Shown here: one piece after another, positions 45,810-54,449 of the stretch
Numbering within the stretch: position 1 is the stretch's first letter
How the letters are laid out: each line of letters starts with the position of its first letter
Assembly: GCF_032302195.1 (NCBI RefSeq)
Contig: NZ_CP135275.1
Coordinates: 1,302,001-1,366,000, forward strand
Direction of reading: 5' to 3'
DNA: 64,000 nucleotides
Source: Paenibacillus sp. MMS20-IR301
GTDB lineage: Bacteria; Bacillota; Bacilli; Paenibacillales; Paenibacillaceae
The notes under the pieces: model-generated
Databases searched by the model: none
The model's input: the letters and a program-made list of their open reading frames with translations, nothing else
Told to the model about the DNA's origin: nothing
Made by a program: the position numbers and the translations under genes

Positions 45810-46391
45810 TTGGAACCATGGGTATATATTGTGCTGGTGGGTGCAGTTGCTATCGTTTATGCCCTGAGGCTGCCGGCGAAGACGCATAAAGAGGATTCGG
45901 ATGAAAAGAAGAGCCTGAAGGAGACAGAAGCGGTACTTGAGCTCTACATGGCCGACATTGAGCATGAGAACACAGAGCTGCTGCAGCTCGTCGGCGGCAT
46001 CAAAGCACAGTCACAAAGTAATAAAGCGGCCTTGCAGGAGGAGATCGGCGGGCTGCGGGAGCAGGTGAATGAGCTGCAGAAGACGCTGCTGCTCCTGGAT
46101 GCCCGGCTGACAGCGGAAGAAAAGGGGCTGCTGCAGCTATCGTCAGCCTTTGGCAGCCGTGAAGCTTCTGCTGCCCGCACTGCAGCTGCTGCACCAGACG
46201 CAGCTTCAGCAGCAGAAGAGATTCCGCAGGCCAAGCCGAAGCCTGTCAGCTCCATCAGGCTGCGGTATCCGCGGCTGTTCGAGCTGCATGAGCAGGGTAA
46301 ATCAATTGATTCAATCGCGAAGACCGCAGGCCTGCAGCGTGGTGAAGTCCAGCTGATTCTGCAGCTCGCCCACCAGGAGGAATCGGTATGA
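45810..46391 (+). CDS. swrB: SwrB-like membrane-anchored coiled-coil protein
   Basis: The 193-residue protein starts at TTG 45810 after AAAGGGGATC. It has an N-terminal hydrophobic anchor (WVYIVLVGAVAIVYALRL), a long coiled coil (about 35-105), and an Ala-rich stretch. The C-terminal helix-turn-helix-like segment is YPRLFELHEQGKSIDSIAKTAGLQRGEVQLILQL. This layout and the place between sigD and rpsB match SwrB (YlxL) of B. subtilis, which activates assembly of the flagellar export gate. Identity is by architecture and synteny, not clear residue identity. Confidence 0.75.
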   Translation: MEPWVYIVLVGAVAIVYALRLPAKTHKEDSDEKKSLKETEAVLELYMADIEHENTELLQLVGGIKAQSQSNKAALQEEIGGLREQVNELQKTLLLLDARLTAEEKGLLQLSSAFGSREASAARTAAAAPDAASAAEEIPQAKPKPVSSIRLRYPRLFELHEQGKSIDSIAKTAGLQRGEVQLILQLAHQEESV

Positions 46392-47020
46392 TCAGGAACC
46401 GTTACTTCATGCTTGGACTTGGAGCAGGACTCATTGCCGGCGCTCTGCTCCTGCAGCTGATGTTCTCCGCACGGGTAGCACCGCTGACCAAGGAGGAGCT
46501 GATCCGCGAGGCGGCCAGATTGAATCTGACCGTTACGGACCCGGCGGATACGGCTGCTGGCGAAGCAACACCTGCACCGGAGGGCGGAACAACGGATGAA
46601 CCAGCTCAAGCAGCCGGGCAGACCCCGGCGCCGGAAGCTACAGCAGCTCCGTCCCCGGCTCCTGCAGTCCCGCCGGAAGCTGCTGCAGAACCAAGTGCTG
46701 CAGTTACGCCTCTCAAGCCGTCAGCGCCTTCTCAGCCGCAGAATGAAGCCGCGGATACAGGCACTGCAGCTCCGGCAAATCCGGAGGCTCCTGCAGTCAG
46801 TGTAAATGATGCCATTTCCGTCCGTATTCCGACAGGGATTACGCTCTCCCAGACCGCTGACCTGCTGGCGGAGGCAGGGGTGATTCAGGATAAGACGAAA
46901 TTTCTGCAGGCGGCCGTCAGCCGCAAAGCTAATAAGATTATCCAGTACGGCAGTTACAGCTTTGCTAAAGGGGAAAGTATTGACTCCATTATTGATAAGC
47001 TGATAACGGTAAAGAAATAA
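46388..47020 (+). CDS. Membrane-anchored protein with MltG-like N-terminal domain
   Basis: The 210-residue protein has an N-terminal anchor (MLGLGAGLIAGALLLQLMFSA) and a Pro/Ala-rich spacer (about 55-140). The C-terminal region ISVRIPTGITLSQTADLLAEAGVIQDKTKFLQAAVSRK resembles the small domain that precedes the transglycosylase domain of YceG/MltG. No catalytic MltG domain is present, so it is not expected to cut glycan strands. It overlaps the SwrB-like gene (ATGA) and is the last gene of the fla transcript before the rpsB promoter; a cell-wall link to flagellar assembly is possible but speculative. Confidence 0.65.
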   Translation: MIRNRYFMLGLGAGLIAGALLLQLMFSARVAPLTKEELIREAARLNLTVTDPADTAAGEATPAPEGGTTDEPAQAAGQTPAPEATAAPSPAPAVPPEAAAEPSAAVTPLKPSAPSQPQNEAADTGTAAPANPEAPAVSVNDAISVRIPTGITLSQTADLLAEAGVIQDKTKFLQAAVSRKANKIIQYGSYSFAKGESIDSIIDKLITVKK

Positions 47021-47058
47021 GTTCTTTTGCATAAGCAAATATAAATTCGCAGCAGTCG

Positions 47059-47087
47059 TTGCATAGATTGTTTTAATATGGTATAGT
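47059..47087 (+). promoter_or_regulatory. Sigma-A promoter of rpsB
   Basis: TTGCAT at 47059-47064 and TATAGT at 47082-47087 are spaced by exactly 17 bases. It would begin transcription near 47094 and give an untranslated leader of about 120 bases before rpsB. Confidence 0.85.
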
Positions 47088-47123
47088 AATTGACGGTGTT
47101 AAAACACACGCCGGTTGATTTCG

Positions 47124-47156
47124 ACAAGAGGTGCTTTCTTCTGAAGAAAGTCTTGT
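47124..47156 (+). other. Structured leader hairpin of rpsB mRNA
   Basis: ACAAGA (47124-47129) pairs with TCTTGT (47151-47156), and inside it CTTTCTT (47134-47140) pairs with AAGAAAG (47144-47150), leaving the strand GGTG as a bulge. This two-part stem sits between the promoter and the ribosome site. Ribosomal-protein leaders commonly mediate autoregulation; whether S2 binds here is unknown. Confidence 0.5.
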
Positions 47157-47216
47157 AGAAAGATGACACGCGGCGGAGGAGACACACAATAAACCAATAT
47201 TAGGAGGTGTGTGAAG

Positions 47217-47918
47217 ATGGCAGTAATCTCCATGAAACAGCTTCTCGAAGCTGGGGTACACTTCGGTCACCAGACTCGTCGCTGGAACCCTAAGATGGAT
47301 CGTTATATCTTCACTGAAAGAAACGGAATTTACATTATTGACCTGCAGAAAACAGTCAAAAAGGTAGAGGAAGCTTACAACTTTGTTAAGAGCGTCGCTG
47401 GCGACAACGGCACTATCCTCTTCGTAGGAACAAAGAAACAAGCACAAGACTCTGTTAAAGAAGAAGCTGAACGTTCGGGCATGTTCTTCATTAACCAACG
47501 TTGGCTGGGTGGTACCCTGACTAACTTCCAGACAATTCAGAAGCGTATTGACCGCCTGAAGAAATTGGAAGCTTGGGAAGAAGACGGTACCTTCGCAGTA
47601 TTGCCTAAGAAAGAAGTTATCCTTCTCCGCAAAGAGAAAGATCGTCTTGAGAAATTCCTGGGCGGTATCAAGAACATGAAAGGTCTTCCAAGCGCGCTGT
47701 TCATCATCGACCCGCGTAAAGAGCGTATTGCAGTAGCAGAAGCTCGCAAATTGGGTATTCCAATCGTAGCTATCGTTGATACTAACTGCGATCCGGACGA
47801 AATCGACTACGTAATTCCAGGTAACGACGACGCTATCCGCGCTGTAAAACTGTTGACTGGTAAAATGGCTGACGCTGTTGTTGAAGCTCATCAGGGCGAA
47901 GACACAACTACTGCCTAA
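47217..47918 (+). CDS. rpsB: 30S ribosomal protein S2
   Basis: S2 is a late-binding small-subunit protein. ATG 47217 lies 7 bases after a full AGGAGGTG; GTG 47211 overlaps that region and is not used in the family. The 233 residues start [27 protein letters not shown], and contain [20 protein letters not shown] and the late [11 protein letters not shown]. Codon use and composition (more A/T, favoured codons) differ from the flanking operons, as expected for a highly expressed gene. It is followed by a hairpin and tsf. Confidence 0.98.
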   Translation: MAVISMKQLLEAGVHFGHQTRRWNPKMDRYIFTERNGIYIIDLQKTVKKVEEAYNFVKSVAGDNGTILFVGTKKQAQDSVKEEAERSGMFFINQRWLGGTLTNFQTIQKRIDRLKKLEAWEEDGTFAVLPKKEVILLRKEKDRLEKFLGGIKNMKGLPSALFIIDPRKERIAVAEARKLGIPIVAIVDTNCDPDEIDYVIPGNDDAIRAVKLLTGKMADAVVEAHQGEDTTTA

Positions 47919-47951
47919 GTAGTCTCCAAAACATACACAAGAACTTAAATG

Positions 47952-47997
47952 AAAAGGGTGGTTGGCAGGTGGATAACCTCTCACTGCCCTTTTTTTA
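47952..47997 (+). terminator. Hairpin with U-tract between rpsB and tsf
   Basis: AAAAGGG (47952-47958) pairs with CCCTTTT (about 47987-47993), with a second internal pairing GGCAG / CTGCC, followed by a T-run. This is a typical intrinsic terminator or attenuator that would make tsf expression lower than rpsB. Confidence 0.7.
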
Positions 47998-48053
47998 GGA
48001 TAATGGGCCCCGTGCTCGCATAAGACAACGACAATTATCTGGAGGGAATAACA

Positions 48054-48704
48054 ATGGCAGTAGATGCAAAAGCAGTAAAGGAACTTCGTGAAAGAACAGG
48101 CGCAGGTATGCTTGACTGCAAAAAAGCGCTGGAAGAAGCGAATAACGATATTACCAAAGCAGCAGAATTGCTTCGTGAAAAAGGCTTGTCTGCAGCAGCT
48201 AACAAAGCTGGACGTATCGCTACTGAAGGTACTATTGAATCTTACATTCACGCTGGCGGCCGTATCGGCGTTCTGGTGGAAATCAACTGCGAAACTGACT
48301 TCGTAGGTAAAACTGATTCCTTCAAAGAATTCGCACGTGATATCGCAATGCAAATCGCAGCAGCTAGCCCGCTGTATGTACGCCGTGAAGAAGTACCGAC
48401 TGCAGATCTGGAAAAAGAAAAAGAAATCCTTAAGGCTCAAGCGCTGAATGAAGGCAAGCCAGAGAAAATCGTTGAAAAAATGGTAGAAGGCCGCATCAGC
48501 AAGTTCTACGAAGAAAATTGCCTGCTTGAGCAGTCTTTCGTTAAAGACCCGGATAAGACGATCTCCCAATTGCTGAATGAAAAGATCAGCACGATCGGTG
48601 AAAACATCTCCATCCGCCGTTTCGTGCGCTACGAGCTGGGTGAAGGCCTCGAGAAGAAAGTCGACAATTTCGTTGAAGAAGTAATGGCTCAGGTTAACCA
48701 ATAA
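48054..48704 (+). CDS. tsf: Elongation factor Ts
   Basis: EF-Ts recycles EF-Tu by nucleotide exchange. The 216-residue length is that of short Firmicute-type EF-Ts. The N-terminal UBA-like region [39 protein letters not shown] and the [17 protein letters not shown] core are diagnostic. ATG 48054 follows GGAGGGAATA. It shares the expression-optimised codon use of rpsB. Confidence 0.98.
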   Translation: MAVDAKAVKELRERTGAGMLDCKKALEEANNDITKAAELLREKGLSAAANKAGRIATEGTIESYIHAGGRIGVLVEINCETDFVGKTDSFKEFARDIAMQIAAASPLYVRREEVPTADLEKEKEILKAQALNEGKPEKIVEKMVEGRISKFYEENCLLEQSFVKDPDKTISQLLNEKISTIGENISIRRFVRYELGEGLEKKVDNFVEEVMAQVNQ

Positions 48705-48750
48705 TAGCTTTGTAACAATAAAGGTCAAGAACTGAATAAAGGCAAGCATC

Positions 48751-48788
48751 AAAAGAGCGGAACACATCCAAGTAGTGTTCCGTCTTTT
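48751..48788 (+). terminator. Hairpin between tsf and pyrH
   Basis: AAAAGA plus CGGAACAC (48751-48764, one bulged G) pairs with GTGTTCCG plus TCTTTT (48774-48787), a long stem with an A-run before and T-run after, so it may work in both directions. It should end most tsf transcripts. Confidence 0.75.
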
Positions 48789-48792
48789 GTAA

Positions 48793-49539
<747 letters not shown>

Positions 49540-50094
49540 ATGCCACAATCGGTTAAGAAAAATGCCGAAGAGCGTATGGAAAAAGCGATTCTGTCGCTGA
49601 AGCGTGACCTGGCTACCTTGCGGGCGGGGCGTGCGTCGACGTCACTCCTGGACCGCATTCAGGTGGAATATTACGGTGCTCCGACCCCGATCAATCAGCT
49701 CGCTAACATCAGCACGCCGGATTCCCGGACACTGCTCATCCAGCCATGGGATAAAACCTCGATGTCTGATATTGAGCGGGCCATCATGAAATCTGATATC
49801 GGAATTACACCGGCTAATGACGGTACTGTAATCCGCCTGTCGATTCCGCCGCTTACCGAAGAACGCCGCAGTGAGCTTGTTAAGTTCACCAAGAAGTTTG
49901 GCGAAGAAGCTAAGGTGGCTATCCGTAACATCCGCCGTGATGCCAACGATGACATCAAGAAGATGGAGAAGAACGGAATTTCAGAAGATGAGTCACATGG
50001 ACACCAGGAAGATATCCAGAAATCAACGGATAAGTTCATAGCCGAAGTCGATAAAGTGCTCTTGTCCAAAGAAAAAGAGATTATGGAAGTATAA
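49540..50094 (+). CDS. frr: Ribosome recycling factor
   Basis: RRF, with EF-G, splits post-termination ribosomes. The 184-residue protein shows [48 protein letters not shown] and the C-terminal helices with [18 protein letters not shown], both diagnostic. It follows pyrH directly. Confidence 0.98.
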   Translation: MPQSVKKNAEERMEKAILSLKRDLATLRAGRASTSLLDRIQVEYYGAPTPINQLANISTPDSRTLLIQPWDKTSMSDIERAIMKSDIGITPANDGTVIRLSIPPLTEERRSELVKFTKKFGEEAKVAIRNIRRDANDDIKKMEKNGISEDESHGHQEDIQKSTDKFIAEVDKVLLSKEKEIMEV

Positions 50095-50102
50095 CGAAAT
50101 TC

Positions 50103-50145
50103 AAGAGACTTCAGGCCCCTCCGTTTAGGTGGGGTTTGTCTCTTT
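50103..50145 (+). terminator. Terminator-like hairpin between frr and uppS
   Basis: AAGAGAC (50103-50109) pairs with GTCTCTT (50138-50144), and CCCC (near 50116-50119) with GGGG (near 50131-50134), followed by TT. The tract is short, so it may act as an attenuator between translation and isoprenoid genes. Confidence 0.55.
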
Positions 50146-50171
50146 CTGATAAGAGCTTGGAGGAAACGGAA

Positions 50172-50939
50172 ATGATCAAACGGATTCAAGAATGGCTGAG
50201 CCGTAAAGACAGGCAGCAGCCAGTCGAGATTTCACCGGATAATATTCCCCGGCATGTGGCTATCATTATGGATGGCAACGGCCGCTGGGCGAAACGGCGC
50301 GGGTTGCCGCGTATTGTAGGCCATCAGAACGGGATGAAGGCTGTCAAACGTGCGACGATCGCGGCGGATGACCTGGGAATTGAGTTCTTGACCATGTACG
50401 CGTTCTCCACGGAGAACTGGAAGCGTCCGAAGGACGAAGTCGATTTCCTGATGCGCTTGCCCGTGGAATTTCTGGCGCTTGAACTGGATGAACTCATTGA
50501 GAAGAATGTACAGGTACGTGTAATGGGCGATGCCGAGGCGCTTCCTTTCCACACGCGCAAGGCGATGGAAGAAGCGGTTGCCCGGACCGCAATGAATACC
50601 GGACTTATTCTGAATTTTGCTCTGAACTACGGTGGACGGAAAGAAATTGAGGACTGTATGCGAGGCCTGGGTAAAGATATTCAGGCGGGGCTTCTGACAC
50701 CGGAGGAGATTACTTCGGACCTCATCGACAGCCGGCTGTTATCCGGCGGGCTGCCAGATCCCGATCTGCTGATCCGCACAAGCGGTGAGATGCGTCTAAG
50801 CAACTTTATGCTCTGGCAAATCGCCTACAGTGAATTTTGGTTTACAGATGCGTACTGGCCGGAGTTTGACAAGACGCATCTGATGCAGGCTGTGGCGGAA
50901 TATCAGCGCCGCACACGCCGTTATGGTGGATTGAAGTAG
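50172..50939 (+). CDS. uppS: Undecaprenyl diphosphate synthase
   Basis: UppS makes the C55 lipid carrier for cell-wall synthesis. ATG 50172 after TTGGAGGAAAC gives 255 residues; the frame is open further upstream but that would overlap the hairpin. IIMDGNGRWAKRRGLPRIVGHQNGM carries the catalytic Asp, TMYAFSTENWKRP follows, and the second half has DLLIRTSGEMRLSNFMLWQIAYSEFWFTD, all family signatures. It is the first gene of the uppS-cdsA-dxr-rseP group. Confidence 0.97.
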   Translation: MIKRIQEWLSRKDRQQPVEISPDNIPRHVAIIMDGNGRWAKRRGLPRIVGHQNGMKAVKRATIAADDLGIEFLTMYAFSTENWKRPKDEVDFLMRLPVEFLALELDELIEKNVQVRVMGDAEALPFHTRKAMEEAVARTAMNTGLILNFALNYGGRKEIEDCMRGLGKDIQAGLLTPEEITSDLIDSRLLSGGLPDPDLLIRTSGEMRLSNFMLWQIAYSEFWFTDAYWPEFDKTHLMQAVAEYQRRTRRYGGLK

Positions 50940-50960
50940 CCTGATGGGAGATGGGAATCT

Positions 50961-51764
50961 TTGAAGCAGCGATTGATTACCGGGATTGTTGCCGGAGCCC
51001 TGTTTTTGGGCTTGTGTTTTTTAGGAGGATGGCCATATCAGCTTTTGCTTATCGGCATGGCCCTCGTCGGCTATTATGAATTTGTAAAAATGACAGGTAC
51101 AGCAACCTTCGGAGGGACTGCTGTGCTTGGTTATGTCTCCATATTATGCTTCATGATCCCTTGGGATTTGCTTGGTGTTCAGAAATTCTTGTCCTGGGAG
51201 CAAGGCGTATGGCTGCTGCTGCTGCTGTTCCTGCTCGTAACGGTCTTCAGTAAAAATAAGCTGGATATCAAAATCACTGCACTGATGTTTACCGGGATAG
51301 TCTACATAGGGATGGGGTTCTCCTATATGGCCACTGCCCGAGCCGCCGGCGACGGACATGGCCTGTTCTGGACCCTGCTGCTCTTATGCTGCATCTGGGG
51401 AAGTGACGCCGGTGCCTATTTCGTCGGCAGAAGCCTTGGCAAAAACAAACTTTGGCCTGCAATCAGTCCCAATAAAACGATCGAAGGGGCTCTTGGCGGA
51501 GTGTTCATCTCTGCTGTTATTTCAGTAGCTTTTGCCCTGTTTGTTCCTGATCTGCTGGGAATCGGCCGTGCGCTGCTAATCGGTATGTCCTGCGCGGTTC
51601 TGGGCCAGCTCGGAGATCTTGTACAGTCTGCCTATAAACGGGTGTACGGTATTAAGGATTCAGGCTCACTGTTGCCGGGCCACGGAGGCATCCTGGACCG
51701 CTGTGACAGCTGGATTATCGTATTTCCTTTCGTACATATCGTAATGCTGATGCCTTACATTTAA
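50961..51764 (+). CDS. cdsA: Phosphatidate cytidylyltransferase
   Basis: CdsA makes CDP-diacylglycerol for phospholipid synthesis. The 267-residue membrane protein starts at TTG 50961 after GGGAGATGGG. It has about seven to eight hydrophobic segments, and the CdsA signature SAYKRVYGIKDSGSLLPGHGGILDRCDS near the C-terminus with the catalytic KD and DR-x-D residues. Confidence 0.96.
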   Translation: MKQRLITGIVAGALFLGLCFLGGWPYQLLLIGMALVGYYEFVKMTGTATFGGTAVLGYVSILCFMIPWDLLGVQKFLSWEQGVWLLLLLFLLVTVFSKNKLDIKITALMFTGIVYIGMGFSYMATARAAGDGHGLFWTLLLLCCIWGSDAGAYFVGRSLGKNKLWPAISPNKTIEGALGGVFISAVISVAFALFVPDLLGIGRALLIGMSCAVLGQLGDLVQSAYKRVYGIKDSGSLLPGHGGILDRCDSWIIVFPFVHIVMLMPYI

Positions 51765-51786
51765 CGACAGGGAGAAGGTTGCAACT

Positions 51787-52926
51787 GTGAAAAGAATTAG
51801 TATTCTCGGCTCTACCGGCTCCATCGGCACGCAAACGCTGGATGTCGTAGCTATGCACCCCGACCAGTTTGAAGTGGACGGGCTGGCGGCGGGCAGCAAT
51901 ATTGCCCTGCTGCTGGAGCAGGTTCACCGCTTTAAGCCGCGCCGCATTTCCGTCTCAACCCGTGCGCTGGCTGAGGAGATCCGGCCCAGCCTGCCTGCCG
52001 GTGTAGAGCTGTACAGCGGAAGTGAAGGCATGGTGGAGATTGCCGCTGGCGGAGACGCGGCGATTGTTGTTACAGCAGTGGTTGGAAGTGTCGGCCTGGA
52101 GTCCACGCTTGCAGCTATTGATGCCGGCAGACACATCGGACTTGCCAATAAGGAAACTCTGGTTACAGCCGGGCATCTCGTTACAGAACGGGCTGAGCGC
52201 AGAGGGGTCAGGCTGCTGCCTGTGGACAGCGAGCATTCGGCGATCTTCCAGTGTCTGAACGGCGAGCGTCATCAGGATATTGCCTCAATAACCGTTACGG
52301 CCTCCGGCGGCTCTTTCCGCGATTATACCCGGGAGCAACTGGTGAATGTTACGGTTGAGGATGCGCTGCGCCATCCTAACTGGAGCATGGGAGCCAAAAT
52401 TACGATTGATTCGGCAACGATGGTCAACAAGGGGCTGGAGGTCATCGAAGCCCACTATCTGTTCGGCCTTCCTTATGAGCAGATTAATGTGCTGCTGCAT
52501 CCGGAGAGCATCATTCACTCCTTCGTGGAGTTTCGTGACAGCAGCGTTATTGCCCAGCTCGGTACACCAGATATGCGTGTCCCGATCCAATACGCGCTTA
52601 CGTATCCGGAGCGCTGGCAGTCGCCTGCTGAACGCCTCTCCTTGGCCAAGGTAGGCCGCCTTAACTTCCGGGAGATGGATTATGTACGTTATCCGGCGCT
52701 GAAGCTGGCGATCGACAGCGGCAAGGCCGGGGGGACGGCGCCAACCGCCTTTAATGCCGCCAATGAAATTGCGGTTGCCCGTTTCCTGCGCAGGGAAATT
52801 CCGTTTTTGCAGATTGATGAGATTATTGCAGAGGTGCTTCAGCGGCATAATAATACAGCAAATCCCGATCTGGAGCAGATTCAGCATTGTGATGCGCTCA
52901 CCCGGAAACTTGCGACCAGTCTGTAA
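51787..52926 (+). CDS. dxr: 1-deoxy-D-xylulose 5-phosphate reductoisomerase
   Basis: Dxr catalyses the second step of the MEP isoprenoid pathway. The start is GTG 51787 after AGGGAGAAGG. The 379 residues have the NADPH site GSTGSIGTQTLDVV, ANKETLVTAGHL, PVDSEHSAIFQCL, the flexible loop region with TVTASGGSFRD, and the metal/substrate LHPESIIHSFVEF. It supplies precursors for UppS upstream in the same cluster. Confidence 0.97.
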   Translation: MKRISILGSTGSIGTQTLDVVAMHPDQFEVDGLAAGSNIALLLEQVHRFKPRRISVSTRALAEEIRPSLPAGVELYSGSEGMVEIAAGGDAAIVVTAVVGSVGLESTLAAIDAGRHIGLANKETLVTAGHLVTERAERRGVRLLPVDSEHSAIFQCLNGERHQDIASITVTASGGSFRDYTREQLVNVTVEDALRHPNWSMGAKITIDSATMVNKGLEVIEAHYLFGLPYEQINVLLHPESIIHSFVEFRDSSVIAQLGTPDMRVPIQYALTYPERWQSPAERLSLAKVGRLNFREMDYVRYPALKLAIDSGKAGGTAPTAFNAANEIAVARFLRREIPFLQIDEIIAEVLQRHNNTANPDLEQIQHCDALTRKLATSL

Positions 52927-53072
52927 GAGGACCTGCTTTTCGTATTGGCAATAATTGCTGTACCCTGAAAAATAGGGGTGGACTGTTGATTCTCTTGTGC
53001 CGTACCTTGGAATAATGATAAATTAAGAGGACATACTTCGGTCTTACACCTAAAGGGGGGGAAGTTTACGCT

Positions 53073-54347
53073 ATGGAGATGGTCAGAGTCGTTTTTTTAA
53101 CGGTGCTAATGTTCTTTGTACTGGTGACTGTCCATGAATGGGGACATTTCTATTTCGCCAAACGCGCCGGAATTCTTGTAAGGGAATTTGCTATCGGTTT
53201 CGGTCCGAAACTGTTTTCTTATAAACGCGGGGAAACCCAGTTCACGCTTCGTTTGCTGCCGTTCGGCGGATATGCCCGCATGGCCGGGGAAGATCCGGAG
53301 ATGATTGAGATCGGCCCCGGGCAGACGATTGCGGTCAGGCTGGGCCAGGATAATAAAGTAAAGAATATTTATCTGGATTTGCTGGATACACGCAGAAATG
53401 TAATCCGTGGTGAAGCACAGTTTACGGATCTTGAGAATGAGCTGAAGATCCGTCTGGATGTGGACGGCGAAGTAACCACTTATGATGTCCATCCGCAGGC
53501 GATGCTGATTAAAGGCAGCCAGCAGACGCAGATCGCCCCTAAAGACCGCCAGTTCGGCAGTAAAACGGTGGCTCAGCGCGCGGTAGCGATCTTTGCCGGA
53601 CCTGTTATGAACTTTATCCTTGCGTTTGTGCTGTTCGCACTGCATTTGCAGATGGCTGGAATCCAGGTGGAGAATCCGACCTATGTCAAGATCGGTGATG
53701 TCAGCCAGGGGATGCCTGCACAGGAAGCCGGACTGCAGAAGGGCGACATTGTTGTCTCCGTGAACGGTGAAGCCATCGGCGGGGATTACCAGAAGATGAT
53801 TTCGCTCACCTCTGCCTCCAAGGGCAAAGAAATGACCTGGACGCTGCAGCGCGGCGGAGAAAACTTTAGTGTGGCCATGATACCCCGGAGCATGGAAGGG
53901 GAAGAAGGCGGCAAAGTAGGGATCACACCGGAGCTGCCTACACGCAAGGCGGGAGTTGGTGAAACCATCACCAAATCAGGCACAGCGATGGTGGATACGA
54001 CCAAGCTGATTTTCATCGGCTTCAAACAGCTGATTAACAAGTTCAACATGGATGATATTTCCGGGCCGGTCGGCACCTTCCAGATGACCGGACAGATCGC
54101 CCAGCAGGGGATTCAGTATTTGACCTATTGGGCAGCTATTCTTAGCCTGTACCTGGGGATCTTCAATCTGCTGCCGATTCCTGCACTGGATGGCAGCCGG
54201 CTTGTCTTTCTCGGGGTAGAGGCGCTGCGCGGCAAGCCGGTCGACCCGAGCCGGGAAGGGATGGTTCACTTCGTCGGCTTTGCCCTGCTGTTCCTGGTGA
54301 TGATTGCTGTTACTTATAATGATATTTTACGCCTCATCAGCGGCTGA
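53073..54347 (+). CDS. rseP: Site-2 metalloprotease RseP (RasP/YluC)
   Basis: RseP cleaves membrane substrates such as anti-sigma factors and signal-peptide remnants within the bilayer. The 424-residue protein has the zinc motif HEWGH at residues 21-25 in the first membrane helix, a PDZ domain at about 190-265, and the second motif NLLPIPALDGSRL near the C-terminus. Four membrane helices are predicted. ATG 53073 follows a GGGGGG run; a 146-bp non-coding stretch lies before it, in which I find no convincing promoter. Confidence 0.96.
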   Translation: MEMVRVVFLTVLMFFVLVTVHEWGHFYFAKRAGILVREFAIGFGPKLFSYKRGETQFTLRLLPFGGYARMAGEDPEMIEIGPGQTIAVRLGQDNKVKNIYLDLLDTRRNVIRGEAQFTDLENELKIRLDVDGEVTTYDVHPQAMLIKGSQQTQIAPKDRQFGSKTVAQRAVAIFAGPVMNFILAFVLFALHLQMAGIQVENPTYVKIGDVSQGMPAQEAGLQKGDIVVSVNGEAIGGDYQKMISLTSASKGKEMTWTLQRGGENFSVAMIPRSMEGEEGGKVGITPELPTRKAGVGETITKSGTAMVDTTKLIFIGFKQLINKFNMDDISGPVGTFQMTGQIAQQGIQYLTYWAAILSLYLGIFNLLPIPALDGSRLVFLGVEALRGKPVDPSREGMVHFVGFALLFLVMIAVTYNDILRLISG

Positions 54348-54449
54348 TTACGTTCATATTATATTCTTTCGGAGTCCCTGCAGAGCAGTTAAACCGGCTT
54401 CATTGGCTGGCTGGCGCTTTGCGGGGGGAATTTAGGAGGACTTCGTTAC

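Noticed and set aside
47026..47039. TTTGC-ATAA-GCAAA after the last fla-tail gene as operon terminator
   Set aside because: Only 5 weak pairs and no U-tract, so read-through into rpsB is at least as likely.
47073..48767. Long minus-strand open frame (564 codons) opposite rpsB and tsf
   Set aside because: It is a shadow of codon-biased, highly expressed genes; no SD, no family features, and both + strand genes are certain.
52986..53023. Possible promoter before rseP (TTGATT or TTGTGC with AATAAT/GATAAA)
   Set aside because: Spacing or hexamer matches are poor in every combination; too weak to list.
54348..54449. T-box or tRNA-sensing leader before proS
   Set aside because: The gap is too short and shows no specifier stem or antiterminator-like element.
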